From Gammaproteobacteria bacterium (GTDB taxonomy: Bacteria; Pseudomonadota; Gammaproteobacteria; Steroidobacterales; Woeseiaceae): 64,000 nt of DNA. This document shows positions 26,696-36,053 of the stretch, piece by piece (positions within the stretch are counted from its first letter, which is position 1; every line of letters begins with the position of its first letter). The notes beneath the pieces were generated by a model. It was given only the letters and a program-made list of their open reading frames with translations. It ran no database searches and was not told the origin of the DNA. Location: NCBI GenBank assembly GCA_029863125.1, contig JAOTWB010000004.1, positions 1 through 64,000 on the forward strand, given 5' to 3'. Made by a program: the position numbers and the translations under genes.

Positions 26696-29437
26696 GTGTA
26701 TACGGGAATCGAAAAGAAACTTCGTCGCCAGGACATCACGTTCGAAGACAAGGATCAGGCACTGCGCGACGATGTTCGTACGCTGGGGACAATGGTTGGC
26801 GATCTCATTCGCGAACAACACGGCGAAGAGTTATTCGAGCTCGTCGAAAACGCCCGATTGCGATCAATTCGCAGGCGCGAAGGCAACGAGAAGACCGGCG
26901 AAGAACTCGCCAGGCTCGTCGACGATCTCGAACCGGACCTTGCGCTGCAGCTCATCCGCAGTTTCTCGACGTATTTCCAGATGGTCAACACGGCCGAGAA
27001 AGTGCACCGCATACGCAGGCGCCGCGAATATCTCCGTGACGTCGAACAGTATCAGCCGGGCGGTCTCGAAGAAACCCTGCTCAAGCTCAAAGCGTCCGGC
27101 ATGGACATTGATGCCCTGCAGGCGTTGCTCGATTCGCTGGTGATCGAACCGGTCTTTACGGCGCATCCGACCGAGCCGACGCGTCGGACGATACTCCGCA
27201 AAGAACAGGATATCGTCAGGCACCTTGTCGATCTGCTCAACCCGACAATGACGCCGCAGGAGACAAACGCCGCCCTGCAGAATATCAGGCTGCTGGTGAC
27301 GACCGGCTGGCAAACGGGCGAGCACCCGCCCGAGCGAATGACCGTTGCGGACGAGCTCGAGCACGTCCTGTTTTTTGTCACTGACGTCCTGTACCGGGCG
27401 ATGCCCCCGTTTTACGAGGATATTCGCGCTGCACTGACTCGCATCTACGGCGACGAAGGTAAGCACGTGCAGCTGCCCAGCATTGTAAAATTTGCGTCCT
27501 GGGTGGGCGGCGACATGGACGGTAATCCAAACGTCAACGCAAAGACGATCCGCGCCACGCTGGCGCGACAGCGCTCGCTGATTCTCGACCTTTACTACAA
27601 TGAATGCGCGGCAATCAGCAACAAGCTCAGCCAGTCCCTGGACCGGGTTGAATTCTCCGAGGGCATGCTCGAAAAGATCGAGCAGTACCGCGAAATTTTT
27701 CCAAACGCCTATCACGCTGTTCCGGCGCGTCACCGGGAAATGCCCTATCGCGTATTTCTACGTCTCGTCCAGCAACGACTTCAGTCAACCTACGACGATG
27801 ATGTTTTCCCCTATGAGAAAGTGGAGCAGTTCGTAAACGATATCGAGCTCATCGCCGAGAGCCTGTCGTGCAACAAGGGCAAGAATGCAGGGCTGTTTGC
27901 CGTGCAACGACTGCTGCGACGCATCCACACCTTTGGTTTTCACCTGGTAACGCTCGACGTTCGCCAGGACGCGGAGGTTCATCGGCAGGTCATCGCGGAG
28001 TGCCTCGGCGAGGAAGACTGGCTCGAACGGCCCCCCGAAGAACGTACAAAAAAGATCCTCCAGGCCATCACGACCCGCGAAAATCCGCCGATGACATTAA
28101 GTACGTTGGCGCGCAAAACGATCAGCGTGTTTCAGGCCATCGCCTTTTGCCGCCGGAAATATGGCAAGAAATCGATCGGCCCGTTCATTGTCAGCATGAC
28201 TCAGGGCGCTGACGATATCTTGTCCGTATTGTTACTGGCGCAATGGGGCGAACTCCATAATCGCCGAGGCGACGTACCGCTCGACGTTACACCGTTGTTG
28301 GAGACCGTCGATGATCTCGACAATGGCCCTGAGATTCTCGAAATATTGTTGAGTACAAAATTGTATCGCGAGCACCTCGCGCAGCGCGGCAATTGCCAGA
28401 CCGTCATGATCGGCTATTCCGACAGCAATAAGGATGGCGGGCTCGCGTCCGCACGCTGGGCACTGCAAAACGCGCAGGAAGCCCTGGTGAACGCAGTTGA
28501 ATCCCATGGCATAGAGCTGACGCTTTTCCATGGCCGCGGCGGTACCATCAGCCGCGGCGGCAGCAAAACACATGTTGCGGTGCTGGCCGCCCCTCCCGGC
28601 ACGGTCAACGGCCGGCTGCGCGTCACCGAGCAGGGTGAAATAATCAACGAAAAGTATGGACTGCGCGGCATAGCCCTTCGCACGCTTGAACAGGTTGCGG
28701 GCTCCGTGGCCCTTGCGACTGCATTGCCGACACACCGTGGCAGCGACATGCCGGAATGGCACGAGATGATGGACGTCATCGCCACCGAAAGCCGGCGTGC
28801 GTACCGCAAGCTCATTTACGAAACACCCGGGTTTTACGATTACTTCAGGAAAGCAACGCCCATCGACGTCATCGAGCGCATGCGAATTGGCTCACGGCCA
28901 TCGTCACGACGATCGCAATCCGGCATCAAGGACCTGCGTGCAATCCCCTGGGTGTTCGCCTGGACGCAGTCCCGATTCGTACTTCCCGGCTGGTACGGCC
29001 TCGGCAGCGGCCTCGCAAAGGCAGCCAATCAATTCGGCGAGGGGCCTTTTCGTGAAATGTTCGCCGAGTGGTATTTCCTGCGTGCGCTGACAGCCGACGC
29101 CGAAATGGTGCTTGCCAAATCGGACCTCGGGATAGCAGAACTCTATTCGCGGCTGGCCGGTGATCTTCACGACGAGTTCTTTCCGATCATCGAAAAAGAA
29201 TTCGAACTCACCCAGGACCTGATCCTCGAATATTCGGATCATGACGCGTTGCTCGAAGGCGACGTAACCCTGCAAAGAGCAATCATGCTCCGCAATCCGT
29301 ATGTCGATCCGATGAGCCTGATACAGGTGGACTTGTTGTCCAGGTGGCGGGCGTCGAATTACGAGGACGAAACGTTATTCGCGGCGTTGCTCGCGAGCGT
29401 CAACGGAATCGCGCAGGGCCTGCAGAACACGGGGTAA
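26696..29437 (+). CDS. ppc: Phosphoenolpyruvate carboxylase
   Basis: VFTAHPTEPTRR; GYSDSNKDGG; LFHGRGGTISRGG; GTG start. Confidence 0.97.
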   Translation: MYTGIEKKLRRQDITFEDKDQALRDDVRTLGTMVGDLIREQHGEELFELVENARLRSIRRREGNEKTGEELARLVDDLEPDLALQLIRSFSTYFQMVNTAEKVHRIRRRREYLRDVEQYQPGGLEETLLKLKASGMDIDALQALLDSLVIEPVFTAHPTEPTRRTILRKEQDIVRHLVDLLNPTMTPQETNAALQNIRLLVTTGWQTGEHPPERMTVADELEHVLFFVTDVLYRAMPPFYEDIRAALTRIYGDEGKHVQLPSIVKFASWVGGDMDGNPNVNAKTIRATLARQRSLILDLYYNECAAISNKLSQSLDRVEFSEGMLEKIEQYREIFPNAYHAVPARHREMPYRVFLRLVQQRLQSTYDDDVFPYEKVEQFVNDIELIAESLSCNKGKNAGLFAVQRLLRRIHTFGFHLVTLDVRQDAEVHRQVIAECLGEEDWLERPPEERTKKILQAITTRENPPMTLSTLARKTISVFQAIAFCRRKYGKKSIGPFIVSMTQGADDILSVLLLAQWGELHNRRGDVPLDVTPLLETVDDLDNGPEILEILLSTKLYREHLAQRGNCQTVMIGYSDSNKDGGLASARWALQNAQEALVNAVESHGIELTLFHGRGGTISRGGSKTHVAVLAAPPGTVNGRLRVTEQGEIINEKYGLRGIALRTLEQVAGSVALATALPTHRGSDMPEWHEMMDVIATESRRAYRKLIYETPGFYDYFRKATPIDVIERMRIGSRPSSRRSQSGIKDLRAIPWVFAWTQSRFVLPGWYGLGSGLAKAANQFGEGPFREMFAEWYFLRALTADAEMVLAKSDLGIAELYSRLAGDLHDEFFPIIEKEFELTQDLILEYSDHDALLEGDVTLQRAIMLRNPYVDPMSLIQVDLLSRWRASNYEDETLFAALLASVNGIAQGLQNTG

Positions 29438-29500
29438 ACCACTCAGGCGCCACCCACCCACCAGTCTGACGGCAGCGTCGATCCACCATTATCTAATGAT

Positions 29501-29571
29501 GGCGACCACGGGGATGTCTTGCTTGCTCGCGCTGACGCGATGTCGCTTCGCAAGACATCCCCGTGGTCGCC
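29501..29571. repeat. Perfect 22-bp inverted repeat with 27-nt loop (repeat family copy 2)
   Basis: GGCGACCACGGGGATGTCTTGC (29501-29522) / GCAAGACATCCCCGTGGTCGCC (29550-29571). Confidence 0.95.
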
Positions 29572-29631
29572 ACCGTCGCCCCAGAGCACAGATCAGCATG
29601 TTGGAGCAGCGGCGGCGAGTGCCGGGGTGGC

Positions 29632-30306
29632 TCAGGTATCGATAAAGCTCGTGAATTCCTCGAGCGATTTCCGCTCGATGTCCGGCACCCTCGCATCGTC
29701 GGCCGGATAACCCACCACGAGTAGCAGAAACGGCCGTTCGCTTTTCGGCCTGCCCAGAATTTCATTCAGGAATTTCATCGGACTCGGCGTATGCGTCAGC
29801 GTTGCAAGGCCCGCCGTGTGCAGCGCCGTGATCAGTATGCCGGTCGCCAGGCCCGTCGACTCCGCCGGGTAATAGTGCTTTACCTTGCGCCCGTCCGGCA
29901 GTTCGCCAAACTTCTGGAGAAAGACCGCGATCAGGTATGGCGCTTTTTCAAGAAACGGCTTTTGATCGTCCGTGCCGAGAGGCGCCAGGGCCGCGAGCCA
30001 TTCTGCAGACGCTCGATGCGCATAAAATTCGCGCTCTTCGGCCTCGGCGGCCTGGCGAATTTTTTTCTTCGTGTCCGGGCCGCTAACGACGGCGAAATGC
30101 CACGGCTGCAGGTTGGCCCCGCTCGGCGCCGTGCCGGCAGCCCTGAGCGCGGTGTCAATAATATCGCGCGGCACGGGGCGATCCGAAAACTCGCGAACGG
30201 TGCGGCGGCGTTTGATATCCGCGTAAAAATCGTTCGCCCGCCGCCGCATTTCCTCGACCGAATACTCCCGATACTCGGGGAGCGGTATGGTTGGGTAGTT
30301 GTTCAC
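29632..30306 (-). CDS. Nitroreductase family protein
   Basis: [47 protein letters not shown] start with aaaggt RBS. Confidence 0.93.
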   Translation of the reverse strand: MNNYPTIPLPEYREYSVEEMRRRANDFYADIKRRRTVREFSDRPVPRDIIDTALRAAGTAPSGANLQPWHFAVVSGPDTKKKIRQAAEAEEREFYAHRASAEWLAALAPLGTDDQKPFLEKAPYLIAVFLQKFGELPDGRKVKHYYPAESTGLATGILITALHTAGLATLTHTPSPMKFLNEILGRPKSERPFLLLVVGYPADDARVPDIERKSLEEFTSFIDT

Positions 30307-30340
30307 GATGTTACCTTTCTCGAGTACGGGTAAAGCCGCG

Positions 30341-30781
30341 TCAGTCGGCCGACTCACCGAGTTTTTGCAGGACGCTCCAGTCGACGCCGTCGTTTTCCGA
30401 TACCGATCGCCCCAGCATCGATACCCCTGCGTCATGCACCGACCCGGGCCTGCCGGTAATCAGTGGATGCCACTCGGGCAAATCTTTTCCGTCGGCAAGC
30501 CGCTTGTATGCACAGCTTGCCGGCAACCAGCGAAACGTCTCCGGACGATCGACCGACAGCACGAGGCAGTCCGCAACGCGCTTGGCGCGCGACACGTAGT
30601 CGGTGCAGCGGCAGGTCTCGGTGTCCAGCAGCCGGCAGGCGACGTCCGTGTAAAAAACTTCGCCCGTATCCTCGTCTTCAAGTTTGTGCATGCAGCAGAG
30701 CGCGCAGCCGTCACACAGGGACTCCCATTCCTCCTGGTTCAGCTCGGCCAGCGATTTGCGTTTCCAGAAATGATCCGTCAT
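30341..30781 (-). CDS. YcgN/UPF0260 family cysteine cluster protein
   Basis: [44 protein letters not shown]. Confidence 0.94.
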   Translation of the reverse strand: MTDHFWKRKSLAELNQEEWESLCDGCALCCMHKLEDEDTGEVFYTDVACRLLDTETCRCTDYVSRAKRVADCLVLSVDRPETFRWLPASCAYKRLADGKDLPEWHPLITGRPGSVHDAGVSMLGRSVSENDGVDWSVLQKLGESAD

Positions 30782-30819
30782 CGTCCTCTACTTTGCGTCA
30801 GCAGGAACTGAATATCCAC

Positions 30820-31773
30820 ATGAAAGCCGTGTTTCTCGACTGGGCAACAATGGGTCCGAACCTCGATACCGGCGAGCTGCGGGCTTTGCTGCCCGAGCTC
30901 GAGCTGTTCGATGTCACCGCAGACGACGAGGTGGCCGAGCGCATACGCGGCGCGGCGTTCGTCCTGACCAACAAGATCAAGCTGAGCGATGAACTTCTGA
31001 ACCATTGTCCCGGGCTGCGATTCATCGGTCTCACTGCGACCGGAACGGACAATATCGATCTCGAAGCGGCGGCAAGACACGGCGTTGCCGTGTGCAACAT
31101 CCGAGCTTACTGCACGCAGTCGGTCGCCGAACATGTCTTTGGTGTTTTGCTTCAGCTAACGCACAGCCTCGGCCGATACGCCGCCGATGTGCGTTCCGGC
31201 AAATGGCAGAGGTCCGATAATTTCTGCCTGCTTACGCACCCGGTGCGCGAGCTGTCGGCGATGACGCTGGGTATTGTGGGTTACGGCGAGCTGGGTAAAG
31301 GCGTTGCAAAAACAGCCGCGACGTTCGGCATGGAAGTCATCGTCGCCGCCCGCCCCGGCACGAGCGAGGAACGCGACGACAGGGTTTCTTTTGCCACGCT
31401 CCTGGCTCGCTCCGATGTCATCTCATTGCACTGTCCGCTTAACGACGACACGCGCAATCTCTTCGGCGCAGAAGAATTTCGGAAGATGAAAAGAGATGCG
31501 ATCCTGATCAACACGGCGCGCGGCGGGCTGATCGATTCGGCGGCTCTCGCGGAGGCCCTGCGTACGGGACAGATTGCGGCAGCGGCCATCGACGTGCTGC
31601 CCAAGGAGCCTCCGGTGCAGGGCGACCCGCTGCTGGACTACGAGGGCGACAACCTGATCATTACGCCGCACATTGCCTGGGCAACCAACGAAGCGCGCCA
31701 GGCCGCCGTCGACGAACTCACCGCCAACGTTGCTGCGTTCATGGCCGGCCGCCAACGCAATCGCGTGGTCTGA
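30820..31773 (+). CDS. D-2-hydroxyacid dehydrogenase (glycerate dehydrogenase/hydroxypyruvate reductase-like)
   Basis: GLTATGTDNIDLEAAARHGVAVCNI; LGIVGYGELGKGVA; INTARGGLID. Confidence 0.94.
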   Translation: MKAVFLDWATMGPNLDTGELRALLPELELFDVTADDEVAERIRGAAFVLTNKIKLSDELLNHCPGLRFIGLTATGTDNIDLEAAARHGVAVCNIRAYCTQSVAEHVFGVLLQLTHSLGRYAADVRSGKWQRSDNFCLLTHPVRELSAMTLGIVGYGELGKGVAKTAATFGMEVIVAARPGTSEERDDRVSFATLLARSDVISLHCPLNDDTRNLFGAEEFRKMKRDAILINTARGGLIDSAALAEALRTGQIAAAAIDVLPKEPPVQGDPLLDYEGDNLIITPHIAWATNEARQAAVDELTANVAAFMAGRQRNRVV

Positions 31774-32199
31774 TCAGGTGCCAATTATCTGCCGCGCCCA
31801 CTTCACGATCTGGCGCACGCGCGGCGATCCAAGATCATACGCCTCATTGAAACTCACCCACCGCCACTCGTGGTGCTCCGGCTGTCCGGTCTCCGGTGAC
31901 AGCCCCATTTCGACGGCTTCGGTTTCGGTGCGCGCAATGTAATATCGGGCGACCTTGCCACGGCTGTAGGGGCCTGTCTCGAAGTAGCGCTCCCCCCAGT
32001 CGAACGCGAGGTCCGCAACCCCGGTCTCCTCGTACACTTCGCGCCGCGCGGCGTCTATCGGCTCTTCTCCCTGCTCGCGCACGCCCTTGGGAAAATCCCA
32101 GTGATGGAATGCGCGCAGCATCAGCGTGGTCCAGCCGTGCTCGGTTTCACGCGCCAGCACGATACCGCAAGACAGCATTTGCTCGGTCACGTCGCCCAC
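31774..32199 (-). CDS. NUDIX hydrolase (Ap4A hydrolase-like)
   Basis: Nudix box GVREQGEEPIDAARREVYEETGV. Confidence 0.9.
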   Translation of the reverse strand: MGDVTEQMLSCGIVLARETEHGWTTLMLRAFHHWDFPKGVREQGEEPIDAARREVYEETGVADLAFDWGERYFETGPYSRGKVARYYIARTETEAVEMGLSPETGQPEHHEWRWVSFNEAYDLGSPRVRQIVKWARQIIGT

Positions 32200-34679
32200 C
32201 GCAGGACGTCGGCAGGGGCAGCGTTAATCGCGCCGCGCGCAGCAAAAAAGCCGCTGATACAAACGAGGAACACACCGGCGGCGACACCGACGACCCACAG
32301 CAAAGGATTAAATTCGTACGGCAGCTGGAAAAGCTGCACGGCAACGACGGCGGCAAGCACCGATGCGCCCGCGGACGCAAGGATACCGGCCGCTATGCCA
32401 AGCGCGGCGAACTCGGCCATGACGCCAAGAAAAACGGTACGGCGACGAGCGCCGAGCGCGCGCAGCATCGCGCTCTCGAAGCGCCGCTCGTCGATGGTCG
32501 ACTGAACCGCTGCAAACAGCACGGCGATTCCCGCTGCCAGCGTGAAAACAAATACTGCCTGCACGGCGAGGCTGGCTTTCTCGATGATGCCGCGAACCTG
32601 CTGGAGTATCGCGCCAAGATCGATAACCGAGATGCTGGGGTAGGAGCGCACGAGGTCAACCAGCATCGCCTTTTGATCATCTTCGATTTTCATGCTCGAA
32701 ATATAGGTCGTCGGCATGTCTTCGAGCGCGCCGGGCGACAGGACGATAAAAAAGTTGGGCTGAAATGAATCCCAGTTCACCTTTCGAATGCTCGCGATCT
32801 CGGCCTCGACTTCCTGTCCCGCCACAAAGAACTTCAGCCGATCGCCAATCGTGAGGCCGGCATTGACGGCGGACTCTTCTTCAATGGAAACCAGCGGCGG
32901 GCCATCATAGTCACGCGGCCACCATTCGCCTTCCAGCAGCTCGTTGCTGGCGCTCATCTCCGCGGTCCATGACAGGTTCGCCTCGCGATTCGCCAGCCAG
33001 CGGCCGTCTTCATTAGGATATTTGCGGTCCTTGACGGACTCGCCGTTGATCGACGTCATGCGCGCACGCACCAGCGGCGTGAACGACGGTACGCGCATGC
33101 CGTTTTTCTCGAAAAACTCGCCGACCGCTTCGACCTCGTTTGGCTGGATATTAATCAGGAAGTGATTCGGCGCATCCTCATCGAGCGTCTGTCTCCAGCC
33201 TTCCAGCAGATCCGTGCGCACGAGCGTCAGCAGCAGCAGGACCGTGAGCCCAAGGCCGAACGCGACGACCTGGACCGCGCTCGCACGACCGCGTCGTGAA
33301 ACATTTGCGAGTCCGTAACGCCACGCGACACCGACTCCCGATCGAGACCGGCCGATCAGGAAAACGAGCCCGCGGCCGACGAGGTACAGGGCCGCGGCGA
33401 TCACCGTGATGCCGCTGATCAGGATGACCAGCATGCGTGGATCGCCCACGGAGCGATACAGCAGTGCCGCAACGGCCGCGAGAGAAAGGCCGGACACGAG
33501 CAGGCGCGACGGTGCCGGCGGCATCGCATCGTGCCGCAGGACGCGCAGCGGCGGCGTATTTCGAAGCTGAATCAATGCCGGCAGCGCGAAGCCGACCAGC
33601 AGAACCATGGCGCTGCCGCTGGCGAGCACGACGGGCCGCAGCCCCGGATTCGGCAGGTCACTGGCAATGAGGTCGACGAGTATTCGTGACAGGACTTCTT
33701 CTGCGGCAAAGCCGACGATGCTGCCGACAAGCACCCCCAAAACGCCAAGCAGCGTCAGCTGAATCAGCGCCACCGCAATGACAAACCCCTGGGTTGCGCC
33801 AAGACTTTTCATCAACGCCACGGCGTCCATGCGTCGGTGCGCGAACCGCCGGGCCGACATCGCCACGGCAACCGCGCTGAGCAGCAGGCTCATCACGGCA
33901 GTCAGCGAGAGAAATCTCTGCGCCCGATCCGCAGCGTTGTATGCGCGTTCACTGCTTTCTTCCTGGCTGCGAACGCGCACCGATTCGGGCAGCCTGTCCT
34001 GGATCGCCTCGTTGAATTCATTTACCGCAGCCTCGTCCCCCGCCACAAGCAGCGCATAGCTGACACGACTGCCCTCGCCGATAAGCCCGCTTCGCGAAAT
34101 ATCCGCCGCGTTCATGAGCAACGAAGGCGCGAGCGAGGCAAAGCCGATCGATTGATCCGGGCGATACGTCAGTACGGCAGACACGCGGAGCTCGATTTCG
34201 CCGATTGACAGCAGGTCGCCGATATCTGCGCCAACCCGCGCCAGCAGGGTTCCATCGGCCCAGACTTCGCCGGCTGCCGGTATGCCGTCGACTTCGCGCT
34301 GCTCGCCAAACAGTTGATCGGCCACGCGCACCTCACCTCGCAGCGGATAACCGTCGCTGATCACATTGATCGAGGCCAGGGCGCTGTTATCGCCGGCGAA
34401 TACGACCGATGGAAAGGACATCGTCTCGGCCGTATCGAGGCCGTACCCGGCGGCGAGCTCACTCCACTCCGCCGGCACGGGCTCCTGTGACCGCAGGCGC
34501 AGATCGGCCGCCAGTACTTCATTGGCCTGGCGCGCGACAGCTTTGCCGATGCGATCGGTGAGAAAGCCAACGGCGGTCAGCGCTCCGACGGCGAGGCTGA
34601 CCGCGGCAAGCAACACCAGCACCTCCCCCGAGCGCAGCTCGCGGCCGAAAGTCCGCAACGCAAATACAACGGCCCTCAT
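32187..34679 (-). CDS. ABC transporter permease, FtsX/YbbP family
   Basis: FtsX-like domains; RFAHRRMDAVALMKSLGATQ; adjacent ATPase. Confidence 0.93.
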   Translation of the reverse strand: MRAVVFALRTFGRELRSGEVLVLLAAVSLAVGALTAVGFLTDRIGKAVARQANEVLAADLRLRSQEPVPAEWSELAAGYGLDTAETMSFPSVVFAGDNSALASINVISDGYPLRGEVRVADQLFGEQREVDGIPAAGEVWADGTLLARVGADIGDLLSIGEIELRVSAVLTYRPDQSIGFASLAPSLLMNAADISRSGLIGEGSRVSYALLVAGDEAAVNEFNEAIQDRLPESVRVRSQEESSERAYNAADRAQRFLSLTAVMSLLLSAVAVAMSARRFAHRRMDAVALMKSLGATQGFVIAVALIQLTLLGVLGVLVGSIVGFAAEEVLSRILVDLIASDLPNPGLRPVVLASGSAMVLLVGFALPALIQLRNTPPLRVLRHDAMPPAPSRLLVSGLSLAAVAALLYRSVGDPRMLVILISGITVIAAALYLVGRGLVFLIGRSRSGVGVAWRYGLANVSRRGRASAVQVVAFGLGLTVLLLLTLVRTDLLEGWRQTLDEDAPNHFLINIQPNEVEAVGEFFEKNGMRVPSFTPLVRARMTSINGESVKDRKYPNEDGRWLANREANLSWTAEMSASNELLEGEWWPRDYDGPPLVSIEEESAVNAGLTIGDRLKFFVAGQEVEAEIASIRKVNWDSFQPNFFIVLSPGALEDMPTTYISSMKIEDDQKAMLVDLVRSYPSISVIDLGAILQQVRGIIEKASLAVQAVFVFTLAAGIAVLFAAVQSTIDERRFESAMLRALGARRRTVFLGVMAEFAALGIAAGILASAGASVLAAVVAVQLFQLPYEFNPLLWVVGVAAGVFLVCISGFFAARGAINAAPADVLRWAT

Positions 34680-35383
34680 GCGGCGACCTCGCTGTCGCTA
34701 ACGAGGCGTCCGCCGTCGAGACTCAGCATACGGTCACAGCGCATGGCAAGACTCTGGTCATGGGTCACCAGGATCAGCGTCGTCCTGGAGCTGCGATTGA
34801 GCTCGAACATCAGCTCCATGATGTTGGCGCCCGTGCGGCTGTCGAGATTACCCGTCGGCTCATCGGCAAACAGAACCGCGGGTTCTGTTGCAAACGCCCG
34901 CGCAATGGCAACGCGCTGCTTCTCACCGCCCGACAGCTGCGAGGGATAGTGGCTCCAGCGGTCTTTCAGGCCAACCTGCTCTATGATCCTGCGGGCCGCG
35001 GCCCGGGCGTCGTTCTTGCCCGCCAGCTCCAGCGGCAGCATGACGTTTTCCAGGGCATTGAGGGACGGCACGAGATGAAACGACTGGAAGACGAAGCCGA
35101 CGCTGTCGGCCCGTACGCCCGCGCGGCCATCCTCGTCCAGCTCCGACAGGTTGGCGCCATTCAGTACGACGTATCCGCTGCTCGGCAGATCGAGGCCGGC
35201 CAGCAGCGCCAGCAGCGTCGATTTGCCGGCGCCCGAGGGCCCGACGACGGCGACCGACTCGCCGGCAGCAATCCGGAAACTCACCTCCGAAAGAATGGTC
35301 AGACTCCCTTCCGGACTGCTAACCTGTTTACTGACCTCGATGGCCTCCAGTACTACATCCTTGCTTACCAACTCATTTTCCAT
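34676..35383 (-). CDS. ABC transporter ATP-binding protein, YbbA/LolD-like
   Basis: GPSGAGKSTLLALLAGLD Walker A; LSGGEKQRVAIARA; start MENELVSKD at 35383. Confidence 0.94.
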   Translation of the reverse strand: MENELVSKDVVLEAIEVSKQVSSPEGSLTILSEVSFRIAAGESVAVVGPSGAGKSTLLALLAGLDLPSSGYVVLNGANLSELDEDGRAGVRADSVGFVFQSFHLVPSLNALENVMLPLELAGKNDARAAARRIIEQVGLKDRWSHYPSQLSGGEKQRVAIARAFATEPAVLFADEPTGNLDSRTGANIMELMFELNRSSRTTLILVTHDQSLAMRCDRMLSLDGGRLVSDSEVAA

Positions 35384-35999
35384 GCGAAAACTTCTTGCTC
35401 TTGTTGTTCTATTGATGACGGCCACCGCAGCGGGCAACGGGTCGCCGACGGTGCTCGTCTTCGGCGACTCCCTCAGCGCGGGCTTCGGTATTGACGTTGA
35501 CCAGTCCTGGACCGCATTGTTGCAGTCACGGCTCGAAAAGCTAGGGTACGAACATCGTGTCGTGAACGCCAGCATCAGCGGTGAAACGACCGAAGGCGGC
35601 GCCGCCCGCATCGAAGCAGCATTAGGTAACTTTTCGCCGGACCTGATTATTCTCGAGCTCGGCGGAAACGACGGCCTGCGCGGCTTCCCGCCCGAGCGAA
35701 TAAGAGACAATCTCACGAAGATCATCCAGCGATCAAAAGCATCCGGTGCCGCCGTCGTTTTGCTGGGGATCCGAATTCCGACCAACTACGGACCACGATA
35801 TACCGCGGCTTTCGAGGCCGTTTACCGGGAGGTAGCCAAGAACCTGAACATACAGTGGATCGAGTTCTTCATGGAAGGTGTGGCAATGAACGATGAGCTG
35901 CTGCAGGCGGATCGCATCCACCCCAACGCCGAGGCGCAGCCAATATTACTGGAAAACGCCTGGCCGATTATCAGCGCTACGCTCGATGGTGCGTTATGA
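35382..35999 (+). CDS. tesA: Multifunctional acyl-CoA thioesterase I / arylesterase (SGNH hydrolase)
   Basis: Signal peptide; VLVFGDSLSAGFGI; ELGGNDGLRG; DRIHPNAEAQ. Confidence 0.94.
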   Translation: MRKLLALVVLLMTATAAGNGSPTVLVFGDSLSAGFGIDVDQSWTALLQSRLEKLGYEHRVVNASISGETTEGGAARIEAALGNFSPDLIILELGGNDGLRGFPPERIRDNLTKIIQRSKASGAAVVLLGIRIPTNYGPRYTAAFEAVYREVAKNLNIQWIEFFMEGVAMNDELLQADRIHPNAEAQPILLENAWPIISATLDGAL

Positions 36000-36053
36000 T
36001 TTAGGCGGCGCCCATAAAACCAGACCTTAGCGCCATTACCGAGGGAAAATATT

